Made by a program: the position numbers and the translations under genes. Below the pieces are notes generated by a model. That model worked only from the letters and a program-made list of their open reading frames with translations, had not been told where the DNA came from and did no database searches. 64,000 nucleotides of DNA from Pseudomonas tructae (GTDB lineage Bacteria; Pseudomonadota; Gammaproteobacteria; Pseudomonadales; Pseudomonadaceae): contig NZ_CP035952.1 of the NCBI RefSeq assembly GCF_004214895.1, forward strand, positions 4,164,501 through 4,228,500, in the 5' to 3' direction. Numbering within the stretch: position 1 is the stretch's first letter; each line of letters opens with the position of its first letter. Shown piece after piece: positions 47,030-55,231 of this stretch.

Positions 47030-48019
47030 TCAACGAACAGTAATAGCCGCCGCGCGCGACTGCATGATCTGCATGAAGATTTCCATGATCTTGTTCAGCA
47101 GGCTGGCATCTGCCGAATCCTTCTGAGCGGTCTCATCGGACAAGCCCTTGCCCAGACGGGCCTGGCCTTGCTGACGGGCCTCCTCGGCCCTGGCGGTCGA
47201 CTCGAAGGTGCGCAAGATGCCGCCCACCGCCTGGCCCAGCACACCGGCCATGGTCGACAGTTGCTGGCCGACGGTTTGCAACCTACCGTTGCGCTGCTCG
47301 CTCATGGCACTGTTCCAGTCGGCAAGACGCGACTGCTTTTCTGCCTTGACGATCTCGCTGTCGAGCCTGGCCAGTTCCTGGGGGTCCGGCTGATTGCCAC
47401 GCACCTGAAGATCATGGCGCTGCAAACGCAAATCGCTCGCTAAATTCTGCGCATCCATGGCGCTTTGCTTGTTGGTGTTGATGTCCTGGTGCCGCCCCTC
47501 CATACCCTGGAAACTTTTCGAAGCCCCCAGCGATGAAACCGTACACACCACGGCACCTGCGGCAATTGCGCTGTACATTTGCATCATGCCGGCCTCTCGA
47601 ATCGCCTCGGCCTGCGCTACGGTCGCTGTGGCCTCGATGGCGATAAAGACCCCCTTCAAGGTGGCATTGACCTGCCGGGCAACGTTCTGCGCGATGATGA
47701 ACTGAATCAGCACATTGACATGCTTTTCCCAGGCGCCAGGGTCAAACGCCAGGCCGTCACGCGCTTGCTGGTCCAGCGACAACTTGAATGCCTGCAGTAC
47801 GATGGCCTTGTCCTCCAGTGTCCAGTCCTCGGTATCGAGCAGTGCTTGAACCTGAGCTGCATCCGCTATCGGTATGGGGGGATAGCGCAGGCCTTGCACT
47901 TGGTTGTCCAGATTCAAGCCTGGCAGCCCGTGGGCAATCGGCGCTTTGGCCAAGGTTGCAGAAAATGTGATTTCAGACGGCAACGGCGGTCGTGTTTCTG
48001 ACACAGTACTTATCGACAT
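47030..48019 (-). CDS. sctB: T3SS minor translocator SctB (SipC/IpaC/BipC-like)
   Basis: A 329-residue protein in the sipC place between sipB-like and sipD-like genes. A Pro-rich N-terminal region (about residues 1-55), one hydrophobic region (MMQMYSAIAAGAVVCTVSSLGAS, about 145-170), then a long charged helical part (KQSAMDAQNLASDLRLQRHDL ... DSEIVKAEKQSRLADWNSAMSEQRN) and a C-terminus ending NKIMEIFMQIMQSRAAAI. It inserts with SctE into the host membrane to form the pore and may contact actin as SipC does. The start is at 48019 after GAGGTGTGAGTT. Confidence 0.88.
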   Translation of the reverse strand: MSISTVSETRPPLPSEITFSATLAKAPIAHGLPGLNLDNQVQGLRYPPIPIADAAQVQALLDTEDWTLEDKAIVLQAFKLSLDQQARDGLAFDPGAWEKHVNVLIQFIIAQNVARQVNATLKGVFIAIEATATVAQAEAIREAGMMQMYSAIAAGAVVCTVSSLGASKSFQGMEGRHQDINTNKQSAMDAQNLASDLRLQRHDLQVRGNQPDPQELARLDSEIVKAEKQSRLADWNSAMSEQRNGRLQTVGQQLSTMAGVLGQAVGGILRTFESTARAEEARQQGQARLGKGLSDETAQKDSADASLLNKIMEIFMQIMQSRAAAITVR

Positions 48020-48029
48020 AACTCACACC

Positions 48030-49835
48030 TCAAATACGTTGACTGATGAATCGACCCACGTCAGCCTGACGCTGCAGGTCATTGAAAAGCCGCTCCACTT
48101 CCGTGGTGCGTTGTTTGAGCGCCTCGCCGTAACGCTCGGTCACCTCACCCAGGTACTGGACGATCAACTCGACCTGGGCTTGGGCCAAATGCGCCTCGGC
48201 CTGATGCTCGGCGATCTGTTTCTGCTGTACACCGATGCCCACTTGCAGCCCCGACTCGACCAGGCTGCCCCCCAGCTGGATACCTTCAAGGGCCATCTCG
48301 ACCCGGGTAGAGAAGCGGGCCAAGGACACACTGTCCGTTCCCACCCCCACCGCCGTGCGCATCGACTGCCCAAGGCTGGCGCTGGCGGAACTGGCAGCCT
48401 GGCGCAGGGCCTGCACGCCATTGGAGGCGGCTTGCGGGAGCATGGCGCCAAGCTTTGCACCGACCTTTGATGCAATACTGCTGGCCAGGCTGCCGGCAGC
48501 GCTGGCCGCCAGGGCCACTGCAACCGTGGTGGCAACCACTGTCGCAATCATTGCGGCAACCTCGGCAACCTTGCGCGCCTGATCACCGAACCCGAGCGCC
48601 TTCAATTGCGCGGCATACAGTTCGGTAAAGACCTTCATCATGAACTGCATGACTTCCATCAACGGCTCCATGGCCTTGGCCATGAACGAGTTGCCGGTCG
48701 CCTTTTCGACAAGCATGTCGGTCAGGGTCAAGCCCAGGCCCACTGCCGCCACCACCACCTTGGCCGACACCGCCGACGTGGCGGCCGCGCCCGCAGCGGT
48801 GCCTGCGGCCGTACCCGCCGCCGCGCCTCCACCGGCTGCGGCAGTGCCCGCCCCTGCCGCGACAACGCCACCACCGGCGACAGCAGCCCCCGCCCCCGCA
48901 GTTGCTACCACCAGCACGGCAGCGGCAATCGCTACGCCGACCCACTTGAAAATGCACCCCAGGGCGTTGCCACGCTCGGCCTTGCGCGCCTCTTCTTCGA
49001 GCTTTTCCTGCTGGGCGGCCTGGATGGTCTGATACAGCTCGCGGTTGGCCAGCTCTTTTTCCTCCGCCGCCTCGCCAAGCAGCTCGATGACCTGCAAACG
49101 AAGCAGCAACGCCCGGGCAATCAAGGAATCCAGTGGCGTGTTGGGTTGCTTGCCCGCGCTGCCACCAAAGGAAGACTCTGCGACCTGCGCCTCAAGTTCG
49201 ATTGCTCGTGCACCAAGCTGCTCCACCTGGGCAACCAGCTGACGCTGACGCTCAACGGCGGTGTTCATTGCTTGCTGTTGCGTCTGGACCTGCCCACGCA
49301 AGCCATTCAACACCTCTAGCTCCTGTTGGTACTCAGCAGACTCAGGCGATAGCCCAGCCAGGCGCTCTTCGCTTTGACGAAGCAGTTGCCGGGTCTGCTC
49401 CAACTGCGCCGCCAACTGCTCCAGTTGACCTTGCCCTTGCTCGGCCTGCCCCTGGGCCTGTTCGAGCGCCTGCACTGCGGCAGCGAATTCAGCAGACAAT
49501 TGCTCCAGCGCTTTTTGCCGAGCTCCATTGCGGTCCTGCAGCATCGACAGTTGCAGCTTGAGCTTGTGATTACCCACCTCGCCCAGCAGCGCATTGACGC
49601 TTGCCATCAACTCGATGAAGGTGGCCTGGCTGTCGACGTGGCTGCGCGGTGCTGCCAACTGTGGTCGGCCAGCGATCGCTTGAGTGCTGCCGGTGTACTG
49701 CACCGCCGCCAGGGCCTGGGTGGCGATGTGGCGAAACTCCAGGGTTTGCGCAGCAATGCCGGCAGCCGCGCGGTAATCCGCAGACGGTTCAGGTATTGGC
49801 TCACGGGCAGCCTTGAAGAGTGCTGATATGTCCAT
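48030..49835 (-). CDS. sctE: T3SS major translocator SctE (SipB/IpaB/BipB-like)
   Basis: A 601-residue pore-forming translocator. Residues about 90-220 are a long coiled coil (KALEQLSAEFAAAVQALEQAQGQAEQGQGQLEQLAAQLEQ). A first hydrophobic zone from about 300 (GCIFKWVGVAIAAAVLVVATAGAG) is followed by an unusual Gly/Ala/Thr-rich stretch of roughly 40 residues, then LTDMLVEKATGNSFMAKAMEPLMEVMQF as in SipB, and a second hydrophobic helix (VAAMIATVVATTVAVALAASAAG) near 430. The start at 49835 has AGGAG 8 bp upstream; the ATG at 49841 overlaps the chaperone stop (TAATG) and is too close. SicA should keep it soluble. Confidence 0.93.
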   Translation of the reverse strand: MDISALFKAAREPIPEPSADYRAAAGIAAQTLEFRHIATQALAAVQYTGSTQAIAGRPQLAAPRSHVDSQATFIELMASVNALLGEVGNHKLKLQLSMLQDRNGARQKALEQLSAEFAAAVQALEQAQGQAEQGQGQLEQLAAQLEQTRQLLRQSEERLAGLSPESAEYQQELEVLNGLRGQVQTQQQAMNTAVERQRQLVAQVEQLGARAIELEAQVAESSFGGSAGKQPNTPLDSLIARALLLRLQVIELLGEAAEEKELANRELYQTIQAAQQEKLEEEARKAERGNALGCIFKWVGVAIAAAVLVVATAGAGAAVAGGGVVAAGAGTAAAGGGAAAGTAAGTAAGAAATSAVSAKVVVAAVGLGLTLTDMLVEKATGNSFMAKAMEPLMEVMQFMMKVFTELYAAQLKALGFGDQARKVAEVAAMIATVVATTVAVALAASAAGSLASSIASKVGAKLGAMLPQAASNGVQALRQAASSASASLGQSMRTAVGVGTDSVSLARFSTRVEMALEGIQLGGSLVESGLQVGIGVQQKQIAEHQAEAHLAQAQVELIVQYLGEVTERYGEALKQRTTEVERLFNDLQRQADVGRFISQRI

Positions 49836-49840
49836 GCCCA

Positions 49841-50320
49841 TTACTCCTTATCGTTATCGTGCAATTGATCCAGTGCCTGCAGACAAGCGTGGGCCTGAGC
49901 CTGCAACAGGCTGTCCGCGCTATAGCCCAACACATAGTTGAAACAGCGTCGGGCCTTGCCGGGCTTGCCCAAGGCGAGCTGACATTGACCGGCAAAGAAC
50001 ATCGGCCGGCAGTCCTTGTCGTCTTGCAACAAGGCCACGCTGTAAAGGTCGATGGCCTTGGTATAGTCTTTCTTGAGTTGGTGCACGGCCGCCAAACCGG
50101 TCCAGTACTGACTGTTGTGGAAGTCGTAGATGCACAGGAAATGGAAGACCTTGCCGGCATCGTCCAGGCGCCCCTGCTCATAGAAGCGGTAGGCAAAGGC
50201 ATAGAGGTTGTCCATGTGCCCATCACTGAGGCCATGGATGTCGCGTAACGTCGCCCCGGCCATTACCGCATCGGCAATACCCAGTGCTACATCTTCGTCC
50301 AGCGTTTCGCCGTCGTTCAT
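49841..50320 (-). CDS. T3SS class II chaperone SicA/IpgC-like
   Basis: A 159-residue TPR chaperone. FAYRFYEQGRLDDAGKVFHFLCIYDFHNSQYWTGLAAVHQL is the signature of SicA/IpgC/LcrH and the following repeats (YTKAIDLYSVALLQDDKDCRPMFFAGQCQLALG) complete the TPR fold. It binds both translocators before secretion. In Salmonella it also acts as co-activator of InvF, and an InvF homologue heads this cluster. The start at 50320 has AAGGAGTGG upstream. The stop overlaps the alternative sctE start. Confidence 0.95.
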   Translation of the reverse strand: MNDGETLDEDVALGIADAVMAGATLRDIHGLSDGHMDNLYAFAYRFYEQGRLDDAGKVFHFLCIYDFHNSQYWTGLAAVHQLKKDYTKAIDLYSVALLQDDKDCRPMFFAGQCQLALGKPGKARRCFNYVLGYSADSLLQAQAHACLQALDQLHDNDKE

Positions 50321-50401
50321 CGAACCACTCCTTCAAGCCAACCCAGGTATTGGGCCCGAGCCTTGCGGCAAGTGCTGCCAAATAACGCTCATCGCGCCTA
50401 C

Positions 50402-51436
50402 TCAGGCTTGCTCTACCTGCTCAAGCCACACCAGCAGGCGCAGTACTTGCTCGACTTCCTCTACCTGCAGGAAGCTGTAGCGCCGGTGGGTCTTGAAAAT
50501 GCGTCGAGCCAATTGGATGTCGGTAATCACCGGCACCCCCACGCGCTCGGCATAGGCACGCACCGCCAGCGCGCGCTGGTTGGTTTCGATCACGGAAATG
50601 AACGGCAGCAGACTGACCTCTGGGCGAAAGTAGATGCCGATGGCGATGTGGGTCGGGTTGGCAAGGATCATTCGCGAGTTGCGCACGTCCGAGCGCACCT
50701 GCTCATTGAGCAGTTCCTGATGCAACTGCCGGCGCTTGCCCTTGATCTGCGGATCGCCGTCCTGCTCCTTGTGCTCGCGCTTGACCGAATGCAGGTCCAT
50801 CATCATCTCGCGCATGAACAGCCAGTACTCAAGCAGCGCATCGATCAGCACAACCACCAGCACGCAGCCCAGGATCAATACAAACAGCGCCAGCAGCAGC
50901 TCACCCCAGATCGACAACAACGCCAGTGGCGAGGCGTGCAACTGGGCAAACAACAGCGGCCGGTAGTTCCACCAGAGCAGGCACAGGGCCACGGCGAAAC
51001 ACAGCAAGTAGAGCAGCGCTTTGACGCTGTCCTTGACTGTGCGCAGGCTGAATAGCTTCTTGAAACCATTGATCGGGTTCAGGGCGCCCAGGTTGAGTTT
51101 CAGCGCTTCGCTGGCCAGACGAAAACCACTTTGCGCAAGGGCTGGCAACGCGCTACCCAGAATGCACACCAGCACCATCGGCAGGATCAGCTCAAGGGCC
51201 AGGCGCAACAGGCTGGCCGAGTACCGGGCCAGGTCATCTTCCAGACCACCTGCAAGCAAGCGCCGGTACACCTCCATGATCTCCAGCAGGCGCGCATCGT
51301 TGAGCATGAACGCCAACCCCACCAGCAACATGCAACTGGTCAGCAGGTCGCGGGCCTTGAAGGTCTGGCCTTTGCGTGCGGCATCGCGCAGGCGTTTGGC
51401 CGTGGGCTTTTCGGTTTTCGAGGCACTGGAAGACAT
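50402..51436 (-). CDS. sctU: T3SS export-gate switch protein SctU (SpaS-like)
   Basis: A 344-residue inner-membrane protein. N-terminus SKTEKPTAKRLRDAARKGQTFKARDL, four TM segments, and the cytoplasmic autocleavage site NPTH near residue 260 in MILANPTHIAIGIYF. KTEKPT and ARKKG-like residues are typical of the FlhB/SpaS family. Self-cleavage between Asn and Pro sets substrate specificity from needle to translocators. The ATG at 51436 shares its A with the sctT stop (TGATG). An 81-bp gap separates it from the chaperone gene with no obvious terminator. Confidence 0.96.
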   Translation of the reverse strand: MSSSASKTEKPTAKRLRDAARKGQTFKARDLLTSCMLLVGLAFMLNDARLLEIMEVYRRLLAGGLEDDLARYSASLLRLALELILPMVLVCILGSALPALAQSGFRLASEALKLNLGALNPINGFKKLFSLRTVKDSVKALLYLLCFAVALCLLWWNYRPLLFAQLHASPLALLSIWGELLLALFVLILGCVLVVVLIDALLEYWLFMREMMMDLHSVKREHKEQDGDPQIKGKRRQLHQELLNEQVRSDVRNSRMILANPTHIAIGIYFRPEVSLLPFISVIETNQRALAVRAYAERVGVPVITDIQLARRIFKTHRRYSFLQVEEVEQVLRLLVWLEQVEQA

Positions 51437-52209
51437 CAAGGCTGCTCTTGAATGTAGTGGGCAAGGCTTGCTGTCGCACCCGTCATGCGCAGGATTTCAT
51501 CCGGCAGGTGGTTACCGAAGTACAGCAACAGCACCACCAGGGCCACCACTGTCTTGACCGTCAGCGATACCGAAAACGCATTCATTTGCTGGGCATAGCG
51601 CGACAGCAAGCCAAGCAGTGCCTCGCTGATCAGCAGGGCCGCCACCACAGGCGCACTGAGGGCCAGAGTGCGGGCCAGCACAGCATCGAGAAAGCGGGCT
51701 ATCGCCTGCAGGGAGAACGCGCAGGTGCGGCCCGGGTCGCACAATCGATAGCTCAGTTCGATGGCTTCGAGCATCAGCAACAAACCGCCGCCCTGCAGGT
51801 AGATGACGGCAGCGAACAACTGCAGAAAACTCGCAAGCTCCGAGTTATCGACACCATTGGCCGGGTCAATGACGTTACTGATCATCGCCCCGCGCTGGTT
51901 GTCGAGCAGATTGCCCATGGCATGCAGGACCCAGAACGGCCAGCACAACAGGCACCCCAGGACGATACCGACGCCGGCTTCGCGCAGCATCAAGGCGAAA
52001 AACGCCAGGCTGTCGAGTGCCGGGAGCTGTTCGCCTATCAGCGGCGTCAAGGCCAGCGCCAGCAAGACCATCACCGCCTGGCGCGGCGCGCCGGTCAACA
52101 CCCCGCTGTTAAGAAACGGCAGCATGAAAAACAGCGGCGCCAGCCGCGCCACCCCCAGCAACGCCAGGGCAAACAGGTTGTACAACTCGAAAAACAGCAG
52201 CGCGCCCAT
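51436..52209 (-). CDS. sctT: T3SS export apparatus protein SctT (SpaR-like)
   Basis: A 257-residue polytopic protein with about six to eight hydrophobic helices (LYNLFALALLGVARLAPLFFMLPFL ... GVGIVLGCLLCWPFWVLHAMGNLLDNQRGA). The block DNQRGAMISNVIDPANGVDNSELASFLQL is conserved in the SpaR/FliR family. It is part of the SctRST gate complex. Start and stop both overlap neighbours by one base (TGATG), giving tight translational coupling with sctS and sctU. Confidence 0.95.
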   Translation of the reverse strand: MGALLFFELYNLFALALLGVARLAPLFFMLPFLNSGVLTGAPRQAVMVLLALALTPLIGEQLPALDSLAFFALMLREAGVGIVLGCLLCWPFWVLHAMGNLLDNQRGAMISNVIDPANGVDNSELASFLQLFAAVIYLQGGGLLLMLEAIELSYRLCDPGRTCAFSLQAIARFLDAVLARTLALSAPVVAALLISEALLGLLSRYAQQMNAFSVSLTVKTVVALVVLLLYFGNHLPDEILRMTGATASLAHYIQEQP

Positions 52210-52463
52210 CAGCGCAAGGCCAGGTGCAGGACTTCACGACTAAAACCCAGCAGAGTTTCACCGTACCAGCCCGACAACAGGAACAGGCACAACGACACCG
52301 CCAGCAACTTGAAGCCGAAAGGCAAGGTCTGCTCCTGCAGTTGCGTCACGGTCTGGAACAACCCCACCAAAAGCCCCACCACCGTGGCCACCACCACTGG
52401 CCAGGCGACCATCAGCAGGATCAGGTACAAGGTCTTGTTGCCGGCATACACCAGTTCGTCCAT
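52209..52463 (-). CDS. sctS: T3SS export apparatus protein SctS (SpaQ-like)
   Basis: An 84-residue protein with two TM helices ([25 protein letters not shown] and [16 protein letters not shown]), joined by the conserved loop [14 protein letters not shown]. The size and the QEQTLPF motif are those of SpaQ/FliQ. It belongs to the SctRST export gate. It starts 6 bp after sctR and overlaps sctT by one base. Confidence 0.96.
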   Translation of the reverse strand: MDELVYAGNKTLYLILLMVAWPVVVATVVGLLVGLFQTVTQLQEQTLPFGFKLLAVSLCLFLLSGWYGETLLGFSREVLHLALR

Positions 52464-52469
52464 GGGCCG

Positions 52470-53126
52470 CTATCCGCGCACAGCCAGGTACTGCTCGACC
52501 AGCCCGGTGGACAACAGGGCCCAGCCATCGAGGGCGACAAACAGCACCAGCTTGATCGGCACCGAAATAATCACCGGACTCATCATCATCATACCCAGGG
52601 CCAGCAACAGGCTGGAGATCACCAGGTCGACGATGACAAACGGCAGATACAAGTAGAAACCGATCTTGAATGCACTCTTGATTTCGCTCAGTGCATAGGC
52701 CGGCAACAGGGCGAACAAGGAGGGCTCGAGCGGCTCGTCATGCCAATCTTCAGCGTGCTGGCGGCCACTGTGCTGGGCCCGTTCGAAAAACTGCGCAAGC
52801 TCGGGGTCGGTGTACTGGCGCAGATAGGCCTTGTAGCTGCCCAGACCGTTCTCGGCAAAATCGACCACCGCCTCGATATCGGTAAAAGCAACCCGGTTGT
52901 CCTTGTAGTAGCTGTAGCCCTGCTCAACCACCGGGGTCATGACAAAGATCGCCAGCATCAACGCGATAGCATTGAGGCTCATGTTCGAGGGCACCTGCTG
53001 CAAGCCCAGGGCGTTGCGCACGATGACAAAGACGATGGAAAACTTCAGGTAGCAGGTGCCGGCCGCGACCACGAAGGGCAACAACGAAGCGACGGCCAGC
53101 AGGGCAATCAGCGAAACATCATTCAT
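52470..53126 (-). CDS. sctR: T3SS export apparatus protein SctR (SpaP-like)
   Basis: A 218-residue membrane protein. The start MNDVSLIALLAVASLLPFVVAAGTCYLKFSIVFVIVRNALGLQQVPSNM and the C-terminal block FKIGFYLYLPFVIVDLVISSLLLALGMMMMSPVIISVPIKL are strongly conserved in SpaP/FliP. Four TM helices flank a periplasmic segment. Five copies form the core of the export pore. It overlaps the end of sctQ by 8 bp. Confidence 0.97.
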   Translation of the reverse strand: MNDVSLIALLAVASLLPFVVAAGTCYLKFSIVFVIVRNALGLQQVPSNMSLNAIALMLAIFVMTPVVEQGYSYYKDNRVAFTDIEAVVDFAENGLGSYKAYLRQYTDPELAQFFERAQHSGRQHAEDWHDEPLEPSLFALLPAYALSEIKSAFKIGFYLYLPFVIVDLVISSLLLALGMMMMSPVIISVPIKLVLFVALDGWALLSTGLVEQYLAVRG

Positions 53127-54006
53127 CCTTGCCCCCGCCGCGCACCTGCTGCAGTTCCAGCGCTACCTGATCGCCCACATACACCAGCTCACCGCACCCC
53201 AGCCACTGCCCGTTGGCCCGCACCTGAACCTGTTGCAGTGCTTGTGGATCAAGGTTGAGCAGGCCTGCCTCAAGGCAACGGGCCAGTTCGGCAAAACTCA
53301 GGTCAACGGCCGGCAGGGAGAACTCAAGCGTTACTGGCAGCGTCGCCAACAACGGGCTTTGCCCCGTTTCTTCAGGGTCGCAAGTTACAATGGTGGTCAT
53401 CTGGATACCTTGTTCAACAAAACCAAAGGGGCCGCCAAAGCGGCCATGCAAGCGCCAGTGCGGGGTAAAGTCGAGGATGCGCAGCAGATCCCCTGCCTGC
53501 GGCTCAGCGGCCGGTTGCCACTGGCTGAGCCCAAGCAACAGCTCAAGACCGGCCGGCAGTGCTGCCGCTTGCGCGCTGAGCGGATCAGGCGGCAGTAGTG
53601 CGGCCGGGACTTCGCTTAGCCAGAGTCGGCCCACGGCCGTTTCGCTCATCAGCAATGGCCAGGACGCGCAGTCACTGCCCGGTATCAAACGAATGTCGTC
53701 CAGTCGCTCGTAAGCCAACGCCGGCAACGGTGGCGGCAGCGGTTGAGCCAATGCCTTGAACAGTTGCACTACGTGCTGATCACTGCAGGGGCGTGACAAC
53801 AGTCCGGGTAGCTGGGGGATACACAAGGCAAGCCAGTCGCTGGCAACGACCAGGCCAGACCACTGACCCTGCGCCGACTCGGCGCTGAACTGCAGGCAGG
53901 CGCGATCCTGGGGTGGGGCTTCAAGCTGCAGCTGCGGCTGATGGCGCAAAAGCCGACGCTGCACGCTGGATTGGCCATGAAGGTGGCGCAAGGCGAAGTG
54001 CTTCAA
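53119..54006 (-). CDS. sctQ: T3SS sorting-platform (C-ring) protein SctQ (SpaO-like)
   Basis: A 295-residue protein with two C-terminal SPOA domains: RILDFTPHWRLHGRFGG...GFVEQGIQ and, last, VTLEFSLPAVDLSFAELARCLEAGLLNLDPQALQQVQVRANGQWLGCGELVYVGDQVALEL. Six pods of SctQ with SctK and SctL load substrates. An in-frame ATG at 53400 with AAGG 7 bp before it would produce a separate 93-residue C-terminal domain, as shown for SpaO and YscQ. The start overlaps the sctP stop (ATGA). Confidence 0.92.
   Translation of the reverse strand: MKHFALRHLHGQSSVQRRLLRHQPQLQLEAPPQDRACLQFSAESAQGQWSGLVVASDWLALCIPQLPGLLSRPCSDQHVVQLFKALAQPLPPPLPALAYERLDDIRLIPGSDCASWPLLMSETAVGRLWLSEVPAALLPPDPLSAQAAALPAGLELLLGLSQWQPAAEPQAGDLLRILDFTPHWRLHGRFGGPFGFVEQGIQMTTIVTCDPEETGQSPLLATLPVTLEFSLPAVDLSFAELARCLEAGLLNLDPQALQQVQVRANGQWLGCGELVYVGDQVALELQQVRGGGKDE
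53398..53400 (-). promoter_or_regulatory. Candidate internal translation start of sctQ (SctQ-C)
   Basis: In-frame ATG (residues MTTIVTCDPEETG) preceded by AACAAGGTATCCAG, an adequate ribosome binding site inside the coding region. It opens exactly before the last SPOA domain. Confidence 0.55.
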
Positions 54007-54782
54007 CGACAGGATTCCACGTCGTCATCGTCTTCGTCAGGGTGCGCCTGCGACTCACCCTGCGGGTGTTCGCCGCCCTCCTCGGCCAAGCGCCAGGCCT
54101 GATGATCCAGGCGGGCGAAGGACTCGCGCAACGGCTCCAACAAGGCGGGATGACCCGGGGTAACCAGCAGGCCCTGGTGGCCTTCGGCGAGGGTGACCTG
54201 CAACATTCCACTGACCCGGCCATTGTTGAAGGGCACTTGCAGCCCCTCACCCGGCTTGCTTGCCGGCGCCAAGGTCATCGGTGCCGGCATTGGCGGTGGC
54301 AGTGCCACTGGAACAGGGGTTGAGACTGGCACTGAGACTGGAAGTGCTGCCGGCAACGGCGCAACCAATGGAGCCTGCAGGTTCAGCCCGGGCTCCCCCC
54401 GAGTGCCGACCAGTACAGCCATTGGCGCGCTGACATGCTCAACAGGTAACTCAGGCACTGCATTCGGCGCCTCAGCGCGCGCGGCCAGCACGGGCTGGCC
54501 CATCGCTAGCGCCGGTTGCACCACAGCATCGAGGGTGCCCGACTGTCTATGGGGCAGTCGACCTTCTGCGTTGGGCCGTGCACCCGATTGGCTTTTTACG
54601 TCTGTCTGCTGCCCCGGCGTCAGACTCAATGGCGCTTGCACCATCAACACCGACAAAGACTGCAGTAATCCCTCAGTCAGTTGCAGCGGCTCGACCTGCG
54701 CAACACATTCGTCCAGACACGCTTCGTCGTAGTCCAAAACATCCAGCGGCCGCCGGTAGTCGGTATTGATCAATCGTTCCAT
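54003..54782 (-). CDS. sctP: T3SS needle-length regulator SctP (InvJ/SpaN-like)
   Basis: A 259-residue low-complexity protein in the invJ/spaN place. The middle (about residues 110-180) is Pro/Ala/Val-rich (PLPAALPVSVPVSTPVPVALPPPMPAPM). The C-terminal part GRVSGMLQVTLAEGHQGLLVTPGHPALLEPLRESFARL is the more conserved substrate-switch-like domain. The tail is very acidic (HPDEDDDDVESCR). SctP sets needle length and triggers SctU switching. The family is poorly conserved, so the name depends on position and composition. It overlaps sctO by 13 bp and sctQ by 4 bp. Confidence 0.82.
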   Translation of the reverse strand: MERLINTDYRRPLDVLDYDEACLDECVAQVEPLQLTEGLLQSLSVLMVQAPLSLTPGQQTDVKSQSGARPNAEGRLPHRQSGTLDAVVQPALAMGQPVLAARAEAPNAVPELPVEHVSAPMAVLVGTRGEPGLNLQAPLVAPLPAALPVSVPVSTPVPVALPPPMPAPMTLAPASKPGEGLQVPFNNGRVSGMLQVTLAEGHQGLLVTPGHPALLEPLRESFARLDHQAWRLAEEGGEHPQGESQAHPDEDDDDVESCR

Positions 54783-55231
54783 AGCAAGCTCCTGGCGCCT
54801 TGTTCTTCCAGTTCGTTGTCTTCGCGACGTTGTTCCTGCAGTTGCCGCTGACGCTGCAACTGCCGCAAATGGTGGCGATACTTGTCATGCCGGCGCTGAG
54901 CCGTACGCAGTTGCAGTTGTTGTTCTGCCTGGGTGCGCTGCAGTTGCTCTTGCTGCTGACTGATCTGCGCAAGCTCCAGGGTCATGACCTGGGCTTGGCG
55001 CCGCAGCAGAGCCTGACGCCGGAGCAGGTCGCGCAACTGTGCATAACTGAGGTGTTGACCCTCCTCTTCGATGCGCAGTTGCCGCAGCACTTCAAGCTGC
55101 TCAAGCAGACCGCTGCCTTGATCGTGCAGGGCCTGTAGTTGCCGGGTCGTACCCGACAGGCCTTGCTGCAGGGCCTGCACGCGGGTTTCGGCGAGCCGCA
55201 GCCAGGCCTGCCAGTCAGCTGAGCAGCGCAT
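54770..55231 (-). CDS. sctO: T3SS stalk protein SctO (InvI/SpaM-like)
   Basis: A 153-residue all-helical protein: two long coiled-coil helices rich in Gln, Arg and Leu (QLRDLLRRQALLRRQAQVMTLELAQISQQQEQLQ). Coiled-coil hairpins of this size link the ATPase to the gate (FliJ-like). The segment RDLLRRQALLRRQ resembles the TLLRKQSIVRRQ of Salmonella InvI. The start at 55231 overlaps sctN by 17 bp. Confidence 0.87.
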   Translation of the reverse strand: MRCSADWQAWLRLAETRVQALQQGLSGTTRQLQALHDQGSGLLEQLEVLRQLRIEEEGQHLSYAQLRDLLRRQALLRRQAQVMTLELAQISQQQEQLQRTQAEQQLQLRTAQRRHDKYRHHLRQLQRQRQLQEQRREDNELEEQGARSLLWND

